Assembly (NCBI GenBank): GCA_964370985.1
Contig: CAYJLE010000003.1
Span: forward strand, 62,001-126,000
Origin: JAHDVS01 sp964370985
Lineage (GTDB): Bacteria > Actinomycetota > Thermoleophilia > Gaiellales > Gaiellaceae
Direction: 5' to 3'
DNA: 64,000 bases
Notes under the pieces: model-generated
The model's database searches: none
What the model saw: the letters and a program-made list of their open reading frames with translations, nothing else
Told to the model about the DNA's origin: nothing
Shown: positions 15,678 through 23,500 of the stretch, piece after piece
How positions within the stretch are numbered: the first letter of the stretch is position 1
Layout of the letters: each line of letters opens with the position of its first letter
Position numbers and translations under genes: made by a program

Positions 15678-17075
15678 GTGGCGACCGATCTCGAGAACTT
15701 CGTCCGCGCCGCGGGGCGCGACGAGCTGGTGAGGGAGGTGCGCCGGCGGATCGACGCCGAGGGCATCCGCTACATCTACTACCAGTTCGTCTCCGTCACC
15801 GGCCGCATCATGGGCAAGGGCGTCCCGGCTGCGCACTGGGAGACCATGGCCGAGAAGGGCTTCCAGCTCGTCTACGGGGCGACCGCGAACCTGTTCACCG
15901 ACCGCCACGGCAACTACATCGGCTACGGCCCCGAGGCCCCCGAGCTGGTCGGCATCCCGGAGCCCGAGACGTTTCAGCAGCTCCCGTGGGACCCGAAGAC
16001 GGCACGCGTCTGGTGTACCTGCTTTCGCAACCGCGAGGAGCGCGACGACCCCGGCGCCTTCCTCACCTCGGACTGTCGCGGCAACCTGAAGCGGATCCAG
16101 GCCGAGTTCGAGGCCGCGACGGGCCTGCACCTGCGCGCAGGCACCGAGCCCGAGATGATGTGGCTGAAGCTGAACGCCGACGGCACGCCCTCCGTCGAGG
16201 GCATGACCAAGCCGTTCTGCTACCACATCGACCAGTTCGCGGAGCTGCAGCCGCTGATCCACCGGGTGGTCGAGTACTGCGACGCGATGGGGATCGACAT
16301 GATCCAGGGCGACCACGAGGACGCCCCGGGCCAGCTCGAGCTGAACTTCCAGTTCGACCGCGCGGAGCAGACCGCCGACAACCTGACGACGTACCGCCAG
16401 ATCTGCAAGCAGGTCGGCCGCGAGCTCGGCGCGTTCCCGTGCTTCATGCCGAAGCCCTTCATGGGCGTGTCGGCGAACGGCTGTCACCACAACATCTCGC
16501 TCTGGCGCGGCGACGAGAACGTCTTCATGCCCGAGACCGGCGACGTGCAGAAGCCGAGCCAGCTCGGGCTCTGGGCGATCGGCGGGATCATCGAGCATCT
16601 CGGCGCCCTCACCTGTGTCACCGCATCGACGATCAACTCCTACCGCCGCCTCTGGGATACCGGCTTCTGGGCGCCGGTCTTCGCCGACTGGGGCTACCAG
16701 AACCGCACCACCGCGCTGCGGGTCTCGGCGCCGGGTCGGTTCGAGTACCGCTCGGTCGACTCGGCCGTCAACCCGTACCTCTCGCTGGCCGCGCTGATCA
16801 TGGCCATGTGGGACGGGATCGAGCGGAAGCTCGACCCGGGCGAGCCCGAGGAGCGCAACATCTACGAGGCGATGGAGGCGGGCAAGGAGGTCGCGCGCAT
16901 CCCCATGAACTTCGGCGACGCCCTCGACGCGTTCGAGGCCGACGACGTGGTCAAGAGGGCGCTACCGGGTGACATGTACCGTGTCTTCACGCACTACAAG
17001 CGCGACGAGTGGGAGCGCTACTGCGCCGAGGTCACGGACTGGGACGTGAAGGAATACCTCGACGTCCTGCCCTGA
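15678..17075 (+). CDS. Glutamine-synthetase-family ligase (GlnT / gamma-glutamylmethylamide synthetase-like)
   Basis: A 465-residue GS-superfamily enzyme that joins an amine (ammonia or an alkylamine) to the gamma-carboxyl of glutamate using ATP. Core motifs are RAGTEPEMMWLKLN (metal Glu), GDHEDAPGQLELNF (the N-A-P-G-Q-x-E equivalent), FMPKPFMGVSANGCHHNISL (the K-P and H-x-N/H-x-S loop) and RRLWDTGFWAP with FEYRSVDSAVNPYLSLAAL. The HEDAPGQ variation and the glxBCD/mgsABC neighbours place it with GlnT/GmaS rather than housekeeping GlnA; the adenylylation Tyr loop was not identified. First gene of a four- or five-gene operon. Polyamine (PuuA-like) activity is an alternative given the polyamine genes elsewhere. 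Confidence 0.8.
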   Translation: MATDLENFVRAAGRDELVREVRRRIDAEGIRYIYYQFVSVTGRIMGKGVPAAHWETMAEKGFQLVYGATANLFTDRHGNYIGYGPEAPELVGIPEPETFQQLPWDPKTARVWCTCFRNREERDDPGAFLTSDCRGNLKRIQAEFEAATGLHLRAGTEPEMMWLKLNADGTPSVEGMTKPFCYHIDQFAELQPLIHRVVEYCDAMGIDMIQGDHEDAPGQLELNFQFDRAEQTADNLTTYRQICKQVGRELGAFPCFMPKPFMGVSANGCHHNISLWRGDENVFMPETGDVQKPSQLGLWAIGGIIEHLGALTCVTASTINSYRRLWDTGFWAPVFADWGYQNRTTALRVSAPGRFEYRSVDSAVNPYLSLAALIMAMWDGIERKLDPGEPEERNIYEAMEAGKEVARIPMNFGDALDAFEADDVVKRALPGDMYRVFTHYKRDEWERYCAEVTDWDVKEYLDVLP

Positions 17076-17115
17076 CGGCGGCGTCGGCGAAACGCGACGG
17101 AAGAGGACGGCGCCT

Positions 17116-18048
17116 ATGTGCGGGATTGCAGGGATCATCTACCGGGACGGGGCGGAGCACCCGATCGGTGCGGACATGACGCGGATGCTCCAGTCGATGA
17201 AGCACCGCGGCCCCGACTCGACGGGCTACGCGCTCTATCGCAAGCCGGGGGACGACTACGTGATGCGCTACAAGCTCGCGGACGCCAACGACGCGCGCGA
17301 CTACGAGTTCGCGGAGCGGCTCGAGCGGCACCGCAGGGAGGTGGAGGCCCGGCTCGTGTCACTCGGGGCGACGATCGAGGAGGTCGACTTCGACACGGAG
17401 TACGCCTTCCGCATGCGCTTCCGCTACGACGGCTCGCTCAAGGACGTCGCCGACTTCGTCGAGGACGTCCCCTCCGCCGAGGTGCTGTCGCTCGGGCGGG
17501 CGCTCGAGATCGTCAAGGACCTCGGTGACGCGGAGACGGTCTCGGAGCAGTACCACCTCGAGAAGATCACCGGCACGCACGCGATCGGCCACGTGCGGAT
17601 GGCGACCGAGTCGGACGTGGACATCTCGGGCGCGCACCCGTACTGGGCCTACCCGTTCTCGGACATCGCGGTCGTCCACAACGGCCAGCTCACGAACTAC
17701 TTCATGTGGAGGCGGCGGCTCGAGCGGTCGGGGCACCGGTTCCAGTCGGAATGCGACTCCGAGATCATCGCCGTCTACCTGGCGGAGAAGATCGAGGCTG
17801 GCATGGAGCTCGAGGAGGCGATGCGCGCGAGCCTCGATGAGCTCGACGGCGTCTTCACCTACATAGCCGTCACGGACAGCGCGCTCGGCGTCGCGAAGGA
17901 CGAGATGGCGGCGAAGCCGCTCGTGCTCTACGAAAGCGACGACATGGTCGCCCTGGCCTCAGAGGAGATCGCGATCCGCGCGGTGATCGATCACGAGATC
18001 GAGACGTACGACCCCTACGAGCGAGAGGTGCTGGTATGGAAGCGCTAG
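17116..18048 (+). CDS. Class II glutamine amidotransferase subunit (GlxB / MgsA-like)
   Basis: A 310-residue Ntn-type glutaminase domain as a stand-alone protein. MCGIAGIIYRDG gives the Cys2 nucleophile; QSMKHRGPDSTGYALY, GTHAIGHVRMATESDVDISG and AVVHNGQLTNY complete the active site, and HRFQSECDSEIIAVYLAEKI supplies the Asp that holds glutamine. About 80 extra residues (roughly 55-135) sit between strands. It corresponds to the N-terminal domain of GltB. With the next two genes it forms a three-part glutamate synthase, as in rhizobial glxBCD or N-methylglutamate synthase mgsABC. Start ATG follows AGAGGA. Confidence 0.85.
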   Translation: MCGIAGIIYRDGAEHPIGADMTRMLQSMKHRGPDSTGYALYRKPGDDYVMRYKLADANDARDYEFAERLERHRREVEARLVSLGATIEEVDFDTEYAFRMRFRYDGSLKDVADFVEDVPSAEVLSLGRALEIVKDLGDAETVSEQYHLEKITGTHAIGHVRMATESDVDISGAHPYWAYPFSDIAVVHNGQLTNYFMWRRRLERSGHRFQSECDSEIIAVYLAEKIEAGMELEEAMRASLDELDGVFTYIAVTDSALGVAKDEMAAKPLVLYESDDMVALASEEIAIRAVIDHEIETYDPYEREVLVWKR

Positions 18049-18827
18049 CCGGGGAACGGCGGATCACCTACGACGCCCGCGGGCTGGCCGAGCCGTTCGC
18101 GGAGATCCCGAAGATCTCGGAGATCGATGGCACGAGGGCCGTCTTCGACGCCGCCGAGCTGTCGACGCGGCGGATCAACCTGGAGCTGCGCTGGCTGCTC
18201 TTCGAGCAGGGCGTCACGGACATCACGGTCGAGAACCCCGGCGCAAAGCACTCGCTCGGGGTCGGCATCCTCACCCGCTGCAAGCTCCGTTTCAAGGGCA
18301 GCCTCGGCTACTTCGGCTGCGGCCTGATCGACGGCCCGGAGATCCAGATCGACGGGCGGGTCGGCTGGTCGGCCTGCGAGAACATGATGAGCGGGGTCGT
18401 CGTGGTCGAGAGCAACGCGGGCTCGCTCACGGGCGCCGCGCTGCGCGGCGGCGACCTCGTGATCAAGGGCCGCGTCGGCGCCCGCACGGGGATCGACCAG
18501 AAGGGCGGTACGATCATCGTGCTCGGCTCGGCGGGCTCCATGACGGGCTTCATGATGCAGCGCGGCCGCCAGATCATCTGCGGCGACGTCGGCCCCGGAC
18601 TCGGCGACTCGATGTACGACGGCACCATCTATGTCGCCGGCACCGTCAAGTCGCTCGGCATCGACTGCGTGCCGGGCGAGTGGACGGACGCCGACAGCGA
18701 GTTGATCGAGCGGAAGTTCTCGATCTACGGGCTCGGCACGCCGCCCGCGTTCCAGAAGTTCGTGTGCGGCAAGAAGCTCTACAACTACGACACTCTCGAG
18801 CCGTCCGAGCGGAAGCTCGTTCTATGA
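18036..18827 (+). CDS. GXGXG-domain subunit (GlxC / MgsB-like, GltB C-terminal domain)
   Basis: A 263-residue right-handed beta-helix protein equivalent to the C-terminal domain of glutamate synthase. Repeats of the G-x-x-G-x-x-x-G type are visible: ALRGGDLVIKGRVGARTGID, GGTIIVLGSAGSMTGFMMQR and GTIYVAGTVKSLGID. In GltB this domain is structural and helps form the ammonia channel. The ATG overlaps the amidotransferase gene by 13 nt. A stand-alone copy beside GlxB and GlxD types defines the split enzyme. Confidence 0.85.
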   Translation: MEALAGERRITYDARGLAEPFAEIPKISEIDGTRAVFDAAELSTRRINLELRWLLFEQGVTDITVENPGAKHSLGVGILTRCKLRFKGSLGYFGCGLIDGPEIQIDGRVGWSACENMMSGVVVVESNAGSLTGAALRGGDLVIKGRVGARTGIDQKGGTIIVLGSAGSMTGFMMQRGRQIICGDVGPGLGDSMYDGTIYVAGTVKSLGIDCVPGEWTDADSELIERKFSIYGLGTPPAFQKFVCGKKLYNYDTLEPSERKLVL

Positions 18828-18887
18828 AGCTCCCATCGCCCCGTCCCCAGCCCAGCGTCCTTCGGACGCCCCGCTAGGAAGGAACCC

Positions 18888-20333
18888 ATGGCAGACGAGA
18901 CCGCCCCAAGCCAGAAGACCGTCCTCGGGACGAGCCGCATCTTCACGCCCGAGGTCATGAACGACATCCACATGAAGGCCGAGCTCGGCCGCTACCGGAT
19001 GCGCGGCTTCTCCATCTTCAAGCCGATCCCGCACTGGGATCAGCTGATGTTCCTGCCCGGCACGCTGACCCGGTTCGTGATCGAGGGCTACCGCGAGAAG
19101 TGCGTCACGAAGACCGTGCTCGGCGCGCGCTTCGCCAAGAAGCCGCTCGAGCTCGACATCCCGATCTACATCACGGGGATGAGCTTCGGGGCGCTCTCGC
19201 TCGAGGCGAAGATGTCGCTCGCAAAGGGCGCATCGATGGCCGGCACCGCGACGTGCTCGGGCGAGGGCGGGATGATCCCGCCGGAGCGCGACTACTCGAC
19301 GAAATGGTACTACCAGTGCATCCAGAGTCGGTACGGGTTCAACCCGCACCACCTGATGCTTGCCGACGGGGTCGAGTTCTTCATCGGGCAGGGGGCGAAG
19401 GTCGGGCTGGGCGGCCACCTGATGGGTCAGAAGGTGACGGAGCAGGTGGCGGAGATGCGCTCGCTGCCGGCCGGGATCGATCAGCGCTCGCCGGCGCGGC
19501 ACCCGGACTGGCTGGGCCCGGACGACCTGTCGCTGAAGGTGCAGGAGATCCGGGAGGCGACGGACTACCAGATCCCGATCCAGCTCAAGCTGGGCGCGTC
19601 GCGCGTCTACGACGATGTGCGGATGGCGGCGAAGTGCGGCCCGGACATCATCTACCTGGACGGCGCCGAGGGCGGCACGGGCGCGGGCCCGCACATCGCG
19701 ACGGAGGAGACGGGGATCCCGCTGATGGCTGCGATCCCGGAGGCGCGCCGCGCCCTCGAGGATGTCGGCCTCGCCGAGGAGATCGACCTGGTCGTCGCGG
19801 GCGGGATCCGCAACGGCGCGGACGTGGCGAAGTGCCTGGCGCTGGGCGCGACGGCGGTCGCGATCGGTCATTCGGCGATGATGGCCCTGAACTGCAACAA
19901 GGAGATCCCGGGCGTCACCGACTACGAGGGCACCGTGGGCGTGCCGGCCGGCTACTGCTACCACTGTCACACGGGCCGCTGCCCGGTCGGCGTGGCGACG
20001 CAGGACCCGGAGCTGCGCAAGCGGCTCGTGGTCGAGGAGGCCTCCGAGCGCGTCTACAACTTCCTGCACACGATGACGCTCGAGTTGCAGATGCTCGCGC
20101 GCGCGTGCGGGAAGACGAACGTGCACTCGCTCGAGCCGGAGGATCTGTGCGCTCTCACGGTCGAGGCGGCGGCGATGGCGCGGGTGCCGCTCGCGGGCAC
20201 GACCTATATCCCCGGCGTCACCGAGCAGCAGACGCTCGCCGAGATCAAGCGCCTGCTCGGGAAGAAGCAGGAGGACGACATGCAGCTCCACCACCCGCGC
20301 GAGCACGTCGAGCGGCTGTCGGTCGCGGAGTAG
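18888..20333 (+). CDS. FMN-binding glutamate synthase catalytic subunit (GlxD / MgsC-like)
   Basis: A 481-residue TIM-barrel flavoprotein, equivalent to the central and FMN domains of GltB. Key sequences are DIPIYITGMSFGALSLEAK, GTATCSGEGGMIPPERDYS, QLKLGASRVYDDVRMA, YLDGAEGGTGAGPHIATEET, VAGGIRNGADVAKCLALGA (FMN phosphate) and the cluster motif CYHCHTGRCPVGVATQ, whose three Cys (about 357, 360, 365) would hold a 3Fe-4S centre. It would transfer ammonia, or an alkylamine group, to 2-oxoglutarate or glutamate. Start ATG follows AGGAAGG. No NADPH-oxidising GltD partner is visible, so the electron donor (ferredoxin or other) is unknown. Confidence 0.87.
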   Translation: MADETAPSQKTVLGTSRIFTPEVMNDIHMKAELGRYRMRGFSIFKPIPHWDQLMFLPGTLTRFVIEGYREKCVTKTVLGARFAKKPLELDIPIYITGMSFGALSLEAKMSLAKGASMAGTATCSGEGGMIPPERDYSTKWYYQCIQSRYGFNPHHLMLADGVEFFIGQGAKVGLGGHLMGQKVTEQVAEMRSLPAGIDQRSPARHPDWLGPDDLSLKVQEIREATDYQIPIQLKLGASRVYDDVRMAAKCGPDIIYLDGAEGGTGAGPHIATEETGIPLMAAIPEARRALEDVGLAEEIDLVVAGGIRNGADVAKCLALGATAVAIGHSAMMALNCNKEIPGVTDYEGTVGVPAGYCYHCHTGRCPVGVATQDPELRKRLVVEEASERVYNFLHTMTLELQMLARACGKTNVHSLEPEDLCALTVEAAAMARVPLAGTTYIPGVTEQQTLAEIKRLLGKKQEDDMQLHHPREHVERLSVAE

Positions 20334-20343
20334 AGGAGGAAGA

Positions 20344-20835
20344 GTGTCGACACACCAAACAACCCCACCACCCACCCCCGAACGGGATCACCACCACGAG
20401 ATCGCCTACCGCGAGCCGGAGAAGATCAAGGGGATCGACGCCGAGTTCCTGTCGGGGAAGCGGTTTCCCTACCAGGAGGACATCTCCCTGGTCGAGGACA
20501 TCGACCTGCTGGCGGCGACGCCGGGGCAGGACCTGAACTGGCTCGAGGACATCCACCTGCTCGAGGAGGACGGGACGCCGGCGGTGTTCGACCGCTACTC
20601 GAACTCGTTCCTGAAGATCTACTTCCCGATCCCCGAGGGCCGGGAGGACGAGCTGGCTCGCAAGGTGCTGATCAAGCACCTCACCTCGGGCGGCTCCTAC
20701 GGGATCCAGCTGAAAGAGGTGCACTGCAAGTTCCCGCAGGTGGAGCTGGGCCCGTGGGTCGAGGGCTCGCGCACGGTCGGCACTGACTGGAAGCCCCCGG
20801 TGCTCAAGGGCTGGGAGCCACCCGAAGGGCACTGA
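20344..20835 (+). CDS. Unknown 163-residue protein of the glutamate synthase operon
   Basis: No family recognised. The protein is soluble and acidic, with a low-complexity start (THQTTPPPTPERDHHHEI). An aromatic/acidic middle follows (FPYQEDISLVEDIDLLAA, NWLEDIHLLEEDG), with the internal near-repeat V/L-E-D-I-D/H-L-L. The tail has SLKIYFPIPEGR-like and GWEPPEGH sequences (exactly: FLKIYFPIPEGREDELARKV). It begins 10 nt after the glxD-like stop behind AGGAGG, so it is co-transcribed and well translated. A small subunit, assembly factor or amine-binding partner of the split synthase is possible. I see no cofactor motif. Confidence 0.7.
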   Translation: MSTHQTTPPPTPERDHHHEIAYREPEKIKGIDAEFLSGKRFPYQEDISLVEDIDLLAATPGQDLNWLEDIHLLEEDGTPAVFDRYSNSFLKIYFPIPEGREDELARKVLIKHLTSGGSYGIQLKEVHCKFPQVELGPWVEGSRTVGTDWKPPVLKGWEPPEGH

Positions 20836-20883
20836 GCGGCGGGCACATACCGGCCGGCGGCGTGGCCCGCGCGAGCGTGGTGC

Positions 20884-21090
20884 CTAGCTCGGAAACGGCA
20901 CCGCGGCGCCGTACCGCTTCGCCCAGACCCTCCGGAGCAGCGAGCGCTGCTCGGATCGCCGGCTCTCCACGATCGTCCCGGCGAGGTGACCTCCGCGCGC
21001 CAGGCGAATCAAACGCTGGTGGCTTGCCTGCTGGAGGAGGTCGATCTCCCGCTCTCGCATTAGTTCCCGACCCATTTCTGGCCGAATCAT
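20884..21090 (-). CDS. Small hypothetical protein, 68 residues
   Basis: IRPEMGRELMREREIDLLQQ followed by HQRLIRLARGG is a short amphipathic helical protein. Many actinobacteria encode small proteins of this style (short helix with REREIDLL-type repeats next to a basic segment), but I cannot name the family. ATG start with GGGGAGA about 7 nt upstream. It occupies most of the gap between the glutamate synthase operon and nucS; the remaining bases show no other gene. Confidence 0.5.
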   Translation of the reverse strand: MIRPEMGRELMREREIDLLQQASHQRLIRLARGGHLAGTIVESRRSEQRSLLRRVWAKRYGAAVPFPS

Positions 21091-21234
21091 GAGACGATCT
21101 CCCCTCGAACGGTCTCGAGTCGAGACAGAGTGCGCTGGAGCGCAATCAGGAACTCGCCCTTGGCACCGGGGACAGTATCACCCTAACGGGGGATAGTCAA
21201 GATTGATCTAGACATTCGCCAGAAGAAGTGCTTG

Positions 21235-21915
21235 TCAGCCCGTTGGGGACGGGAACAGCGTCAGCTCGGGCTCGCGCTCGCCCCGGAGGAGCTCCAGGTC
21301 GACCTCGACCCAACCGAGCCCCCGCGCCTCGGCGAGCGTCCGCGCCTGCGGCTTCACGACCCCGGCGGCCAGCACGCCGCGGCAGCCCGGCAGGCCCTCG
21401 GCCTCGAGCCGCTCGAGGTAGCGGGTGAGCTGCTCGACCGCGTCGATCGTGCCGACCCGCTTGACCTCGACCGCGACGAAGCCGCTGTCGTCGCGGCACA
21501 TGAGGTCGACGGGCCCGATGTCCGTCGGCCACTCGCGGCGAACGAGGCGCAGGCCGTCGCCGCAGAACGCAGGGGCGGCTGCGAGCGCCTCCTGGAGGTG
21601 GGCCTCGACGCCGTCCTTCTCGAGCGCAGCGCCCTCGCCCATGTCGTGGCTCGTGTCGGACACGACCTCCGCGATCCGGATCTCGAGCTGCTCGTCGCCG
21701 CGCAGCTTGCGCACCCGCAGGAGCGCGGGCGGGTCGCCGTCCTCCTCGATCACGGTCGGCGGCGTCATCCAGTTCAGGGGCTTGTAGCCGCCCGCGTCCG
21801 CGTGCACCAGCACGGCGCCGTCGGACTTGATCATGAGCAGGCGCAGCGCCTCCGGCAGGGTCGCGGTGAGCCGGCCGGTGTAGCGGACCTCGCAGCGGGC
21901 GACGATCAGGCGCAC
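21235..21915 (-). CDS. nucS: Mismatch-specific endonuclease NucS
   Basis: NucS (226 residues) cuts both strands around mismatches in the non-canonical mismatch repair of actinobacteria and archaea. The N-terminal DNA-binding domain reads RLIVARCEVRYTGRLTATLP and YKPLNWMTPPTVIEED. The C-terminal nuclease has REWPTDIGPVDLMCRD and FVAVEVKRVGTIDAVEQLTR, giving the D..ExK catalytic set. The tail ends LTLFPSPTG, an L-x-L-F motif like those used to bind the sliding clamp. I chose GTG 21915 over GTG 21939 because family members start at this point and TACGCT (21929-21924) lies 8 nt upstream. Confidence 0.93.
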   Translation of the reverse strand: MRLIVARCEVRYTGRLTATLPEALRLLMIKSDGAVLVHADAGGYKPLNWMTPPTVIEEDGDPPALLRVRKLRGDEQLEIRIAEVVSDTSHDMGEGAALEKDGVEAHLQEALAAAPAFCGDGLRLVRREWPTDIGPVDLMCRDDSGFVAVEVKRVGTIDAVEQLTRYLERLEAEGLPGCRGVLAAGVVKPQARTLAEARGLGWVEVDLELLRGEREPELTLFPSPTG

Positions 21916-22005
21916 GGCGGGGCAGCGTAGCTCCCGCACCGGCCGTTGCGGACATGGCCTGGCGGCTCTAAGATCCGCGTCTCACTTCTCACAAAGGAGG
22001 ATGTG

Positions 22006-22362
22006 ATGGGTGGAGCCGAGGCCAAGGGGTTCGCCGCGCCCGACGAGGAGCGGACGTTCGACCATGGTCGGGCCGAGATCGTGCACGTCGGCGGCGGCAC
22101 GGTCGGCCGCTACACAGCGCAGCCGGGGTGGCGCTGGTCGACCCACATGAAGGCGGCGGCCGGCACCGAGCTGTGCGAGGCCCCGCACTTCCAGTACCAC
22201 GTCTCCGGGACGCTCGGGGTGCGGATGGCCGACGGCACCGAGCTCGAGATCGGCCCCGGGGAGGTCAGCGTGCTCCCGCCAGGCCACGACGCCTGGGTCG
22301 TCGGCGACGAGCCGGTCGTGCTCGTCGACTGGTCGGGCGCGACCGTCTGGGCCGCGACGTAG
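22006..22362 (+). CDS. Cupin-domain protein
   Basis: A 118-residue single-domain cupin. GWRWSTHMKAAAGTELCEAP, then PHFQYHVSGTLGVRMADGTE and IGPGEVSVLPPGHDAWVVGD, follow the two cupin motifs (G-x-x-x-x-x-H-x-H... and P-x-G-x-x-H), although the first motif is degenerate. The function is unknown; small cupins bind a metal or a small ligand. ATG start is fixed by AAAGGAGG (21993-22000) 5 nt upstream, one of the few strong Shine-Dalgarno sequences here. Confidence 0.8.
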   Translation: MGGAEAKGFAAPDEERTFDHGRAEIVHVGGGTVGRYTAQPGWRWSTHMKAAAGTELCEAPHFQYHVSGTLGVRMADGTELEIGPGEVSVLPPGHDAWVVGDEPVVLVDWSGATVWAAT

Positions 22363-22423
22363 GCGAGGTCACTTCGAGCCAGGTCCGAGGTCTGACCCCG
22401 GATCTGGCGCCCGCAGCCAGGGA

Positions 22424-22448
22424 GGGGTGGGTCATGACCCGCCCCTAC
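22424..22448. repeat. Palindromic intergenic element / bidirectional terminator
   Basis: GGGGTGGGTCATGACCCGCC followed by CCTAC, a copy of the palindrome also seen at 15490 and 55677 with one G:U-type change in the left arm. It lies in the convergent gap between the cupin and vapC genes and can fold into a stem of about 11 bp, so it may end both transcripts. The 154-bp gap holds nothing else that I can recognise. Confidence 0.65.
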
Positions 22449-22516
22449 GGCGGGCTCGACCCGCCAGTCGTCGGCGATCGCCCTCTCATGGGCGGTGCCG
22501 CTCCGCGGGGTGCTGT

Positions 22517-22996
22517 TCAGCCGGCGAGCGGCGAGGGGCGGACCTCGAGCGGACGGCCGTCCGGGACGAGCTCGCGCAGGAGTTCGGAGAGAATCGTGAA
22601 GTCCCTGATGTTCTCGGTCTCGAGGGGGACACCGACGGCCCATGCGGACGCCGCGATGTGGATGTCCGCGACCCAGGCGACTCGCCGCTCGGGCTTCGGG
22701 CGGCGGCTCCGCGAGGGCACGGGCGGGTGCGGCGCGGTCGCCCGCATCTGCCCAGCCGCGAGCGCGGCGGCGAGCGGGAAGCCGATCACACCGATCTCGG
22801 GGCTGGCGACCAGCTGCGCGAGCCAGATCAGGTCGTCGCTCCGCCCGGCTCGGGAATAGCCGAACGTGGCCTCGGCAATCGAGATCGCGGGAATGGCCAC
22901 CTCGCTCGGCGAGCGCAGGCGATTGCGGAGCAGGGTCAGAGCGGGGCTCCCGGGGCGAAGCCGGGATACGAGGGTCGTATCCCAGGCGACGGCCAC
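22517..22996 (-). CDS. vapC: VapC-type PIN-domain ribonuclease toxin
   Basis: A 159-residue PIN-domain toxin that would cleave RNA (usually a tRNA or rRNA) when freed from its antitoxin. The acidic active site is complete: Asp6 in AVAWDTTLVSRL, Glu in AISIAEATFGYSR, Asp in WVADIHIAASAWAVGVPLET, and Asp in TENIRDFTIL. It starts 3 nt after the vapB-like stop, the usual antitoxin-toxin order. GTG start. Confidence 0.88.
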   Translation of the reverse strand: MAVAWDTTLVSRLRPGSPALTLLRNRLRSPSEVAIPAISIAEATFGYSRAGRSDDLIWLAQLVASPEIGVIGFPLAAALAAGQMRATAPHPPVPSRSRRPKPERRVAWVADIHIAASAWAVGVPLETENIRDFTILSELLRELVPDGRPLEVRPSPLAG

Positions 22997-22999
22997 GCG

Positions 23000-23335
23000 T
23001 CAGACGATCGGGCCGTACTTCCCCGTGCGGAGGAGGAGCACGGCCGCTCGCGCCTCCTCGTCCGGGAGGAAGTCGGGCTCGGGGCCGAGTGGCCCGAGGG
23101 CCTCGAGGACTGCGGCGAGCTCGTGCTCGTGGTTGTGGGCCCACTCGAGCTCGCGCGTGTACGACGCGGCGCCGCGTTCCGCCATCAGGATCAGCGCATC
23201 GTTCGGTGTCGTTCCGAGCCGCCGAGCGAGCACCTCAGCCTGGGCGGCCAGCTCGGCCGGTACGCGCAGCGTCGTTCGCTCACCGTCCCGGCGTGGCGCG
23301 CGCTTCCGCGCTACGGGGTTCTCCGCCGTCGCCAT
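23000..23335 (-). CDS. vapB: VapB-type antitoxin
   Basis: A 111-residue antitoxin. Residues 18-60 (GERTTLRVPAELAAQAEVLA and RRLGTTPNDALILMAERGAA) look like a ribbon-helix-helix DNA-binding domain; the acidic C-terminal part (EWAHNHEHELAAVLEALGPL) should wrap the toxin. It would repress its own promoter through the palindrome at 23348-23365. ATG start with TAAACT (23347-23342) 6 nt upstream and no Shine-Dalgarno, so it is probably leaderless. Confidence 0.85.
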   Translation of the reverse strand: MATAENPVARKRAPRRDGERTTLRVPAELAAQAEVLARRLGTTPNDALILMAERGAASYTRELEWAHNHEHELAAVLEALGPLGPEPDFLPDEEARAAVLLLRTGKYGPIV

Positions 23336-23341
23336 GGCCCA

Positions 23342-23365
23342 AGTTTAGCGCATCAAATGATGCGC
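23342..23365 (-). promoter_or_regulatory. vapBC operator palindrome and -10
   Basis: GCGCATCA-AA-TGATGCGC (23348-23365) is a perfect 8-bp inverted repeat with a 2-bp spacer, directly next to the TAAACT -10 (23347-23342). This is the layout expected for VapB autorepression: dimeric antitoxin binding would block RNA polymerase. Confidence 0.75.
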
Positions 23366-23406
23366 AATAGGAACGAAATCGCCACGAAGGGCGCGCGACG
23401 ACGCGA

Positions 23407-23500
23407 ACGGCGGGTCAGGACTCGCCCCTACAGCCGCTCGACCCGGGAGCCGCGGAAGACCACCTCAACCCGGTCGTACACCACGAACGGAGACGCCACT
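23407..23500. repeat. Palindromic element plus 53-bp repeat, copy A
   Basis: 23407-23431 is a copy of the palindromic element (GGCGGGTCAGGACTCGCCCC then TAC). 23448-23500 is a 53-bp sequence, starting AGCCGCGGAAGACCACCTCA, that recurs in inverted orientation at 27050-27102 with one mismatch (52/53). The two copies bracket the accessory genes at 23.8-27.0 kb. The adjoining CTACAGCCGCTCGAC is also shared with 27163-27178, in direct orientation. Confidence 0.75.

Noticed and set aside
18822..20375. Long open frame (517 codons) opposite the FMN glutamate synthase subunit
   Set aside because: Antisense shadow; the plus-strand protein has complete FMN and 3Fe-4S motifs.
20804..21145. 113-codon minus-strand frame overlapping the 163-residue protein end
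   Set aside because: Composition is Ser/Arg/Pro-rich without protein-like pattern; the 68-codon frame in another phase is more plausible.
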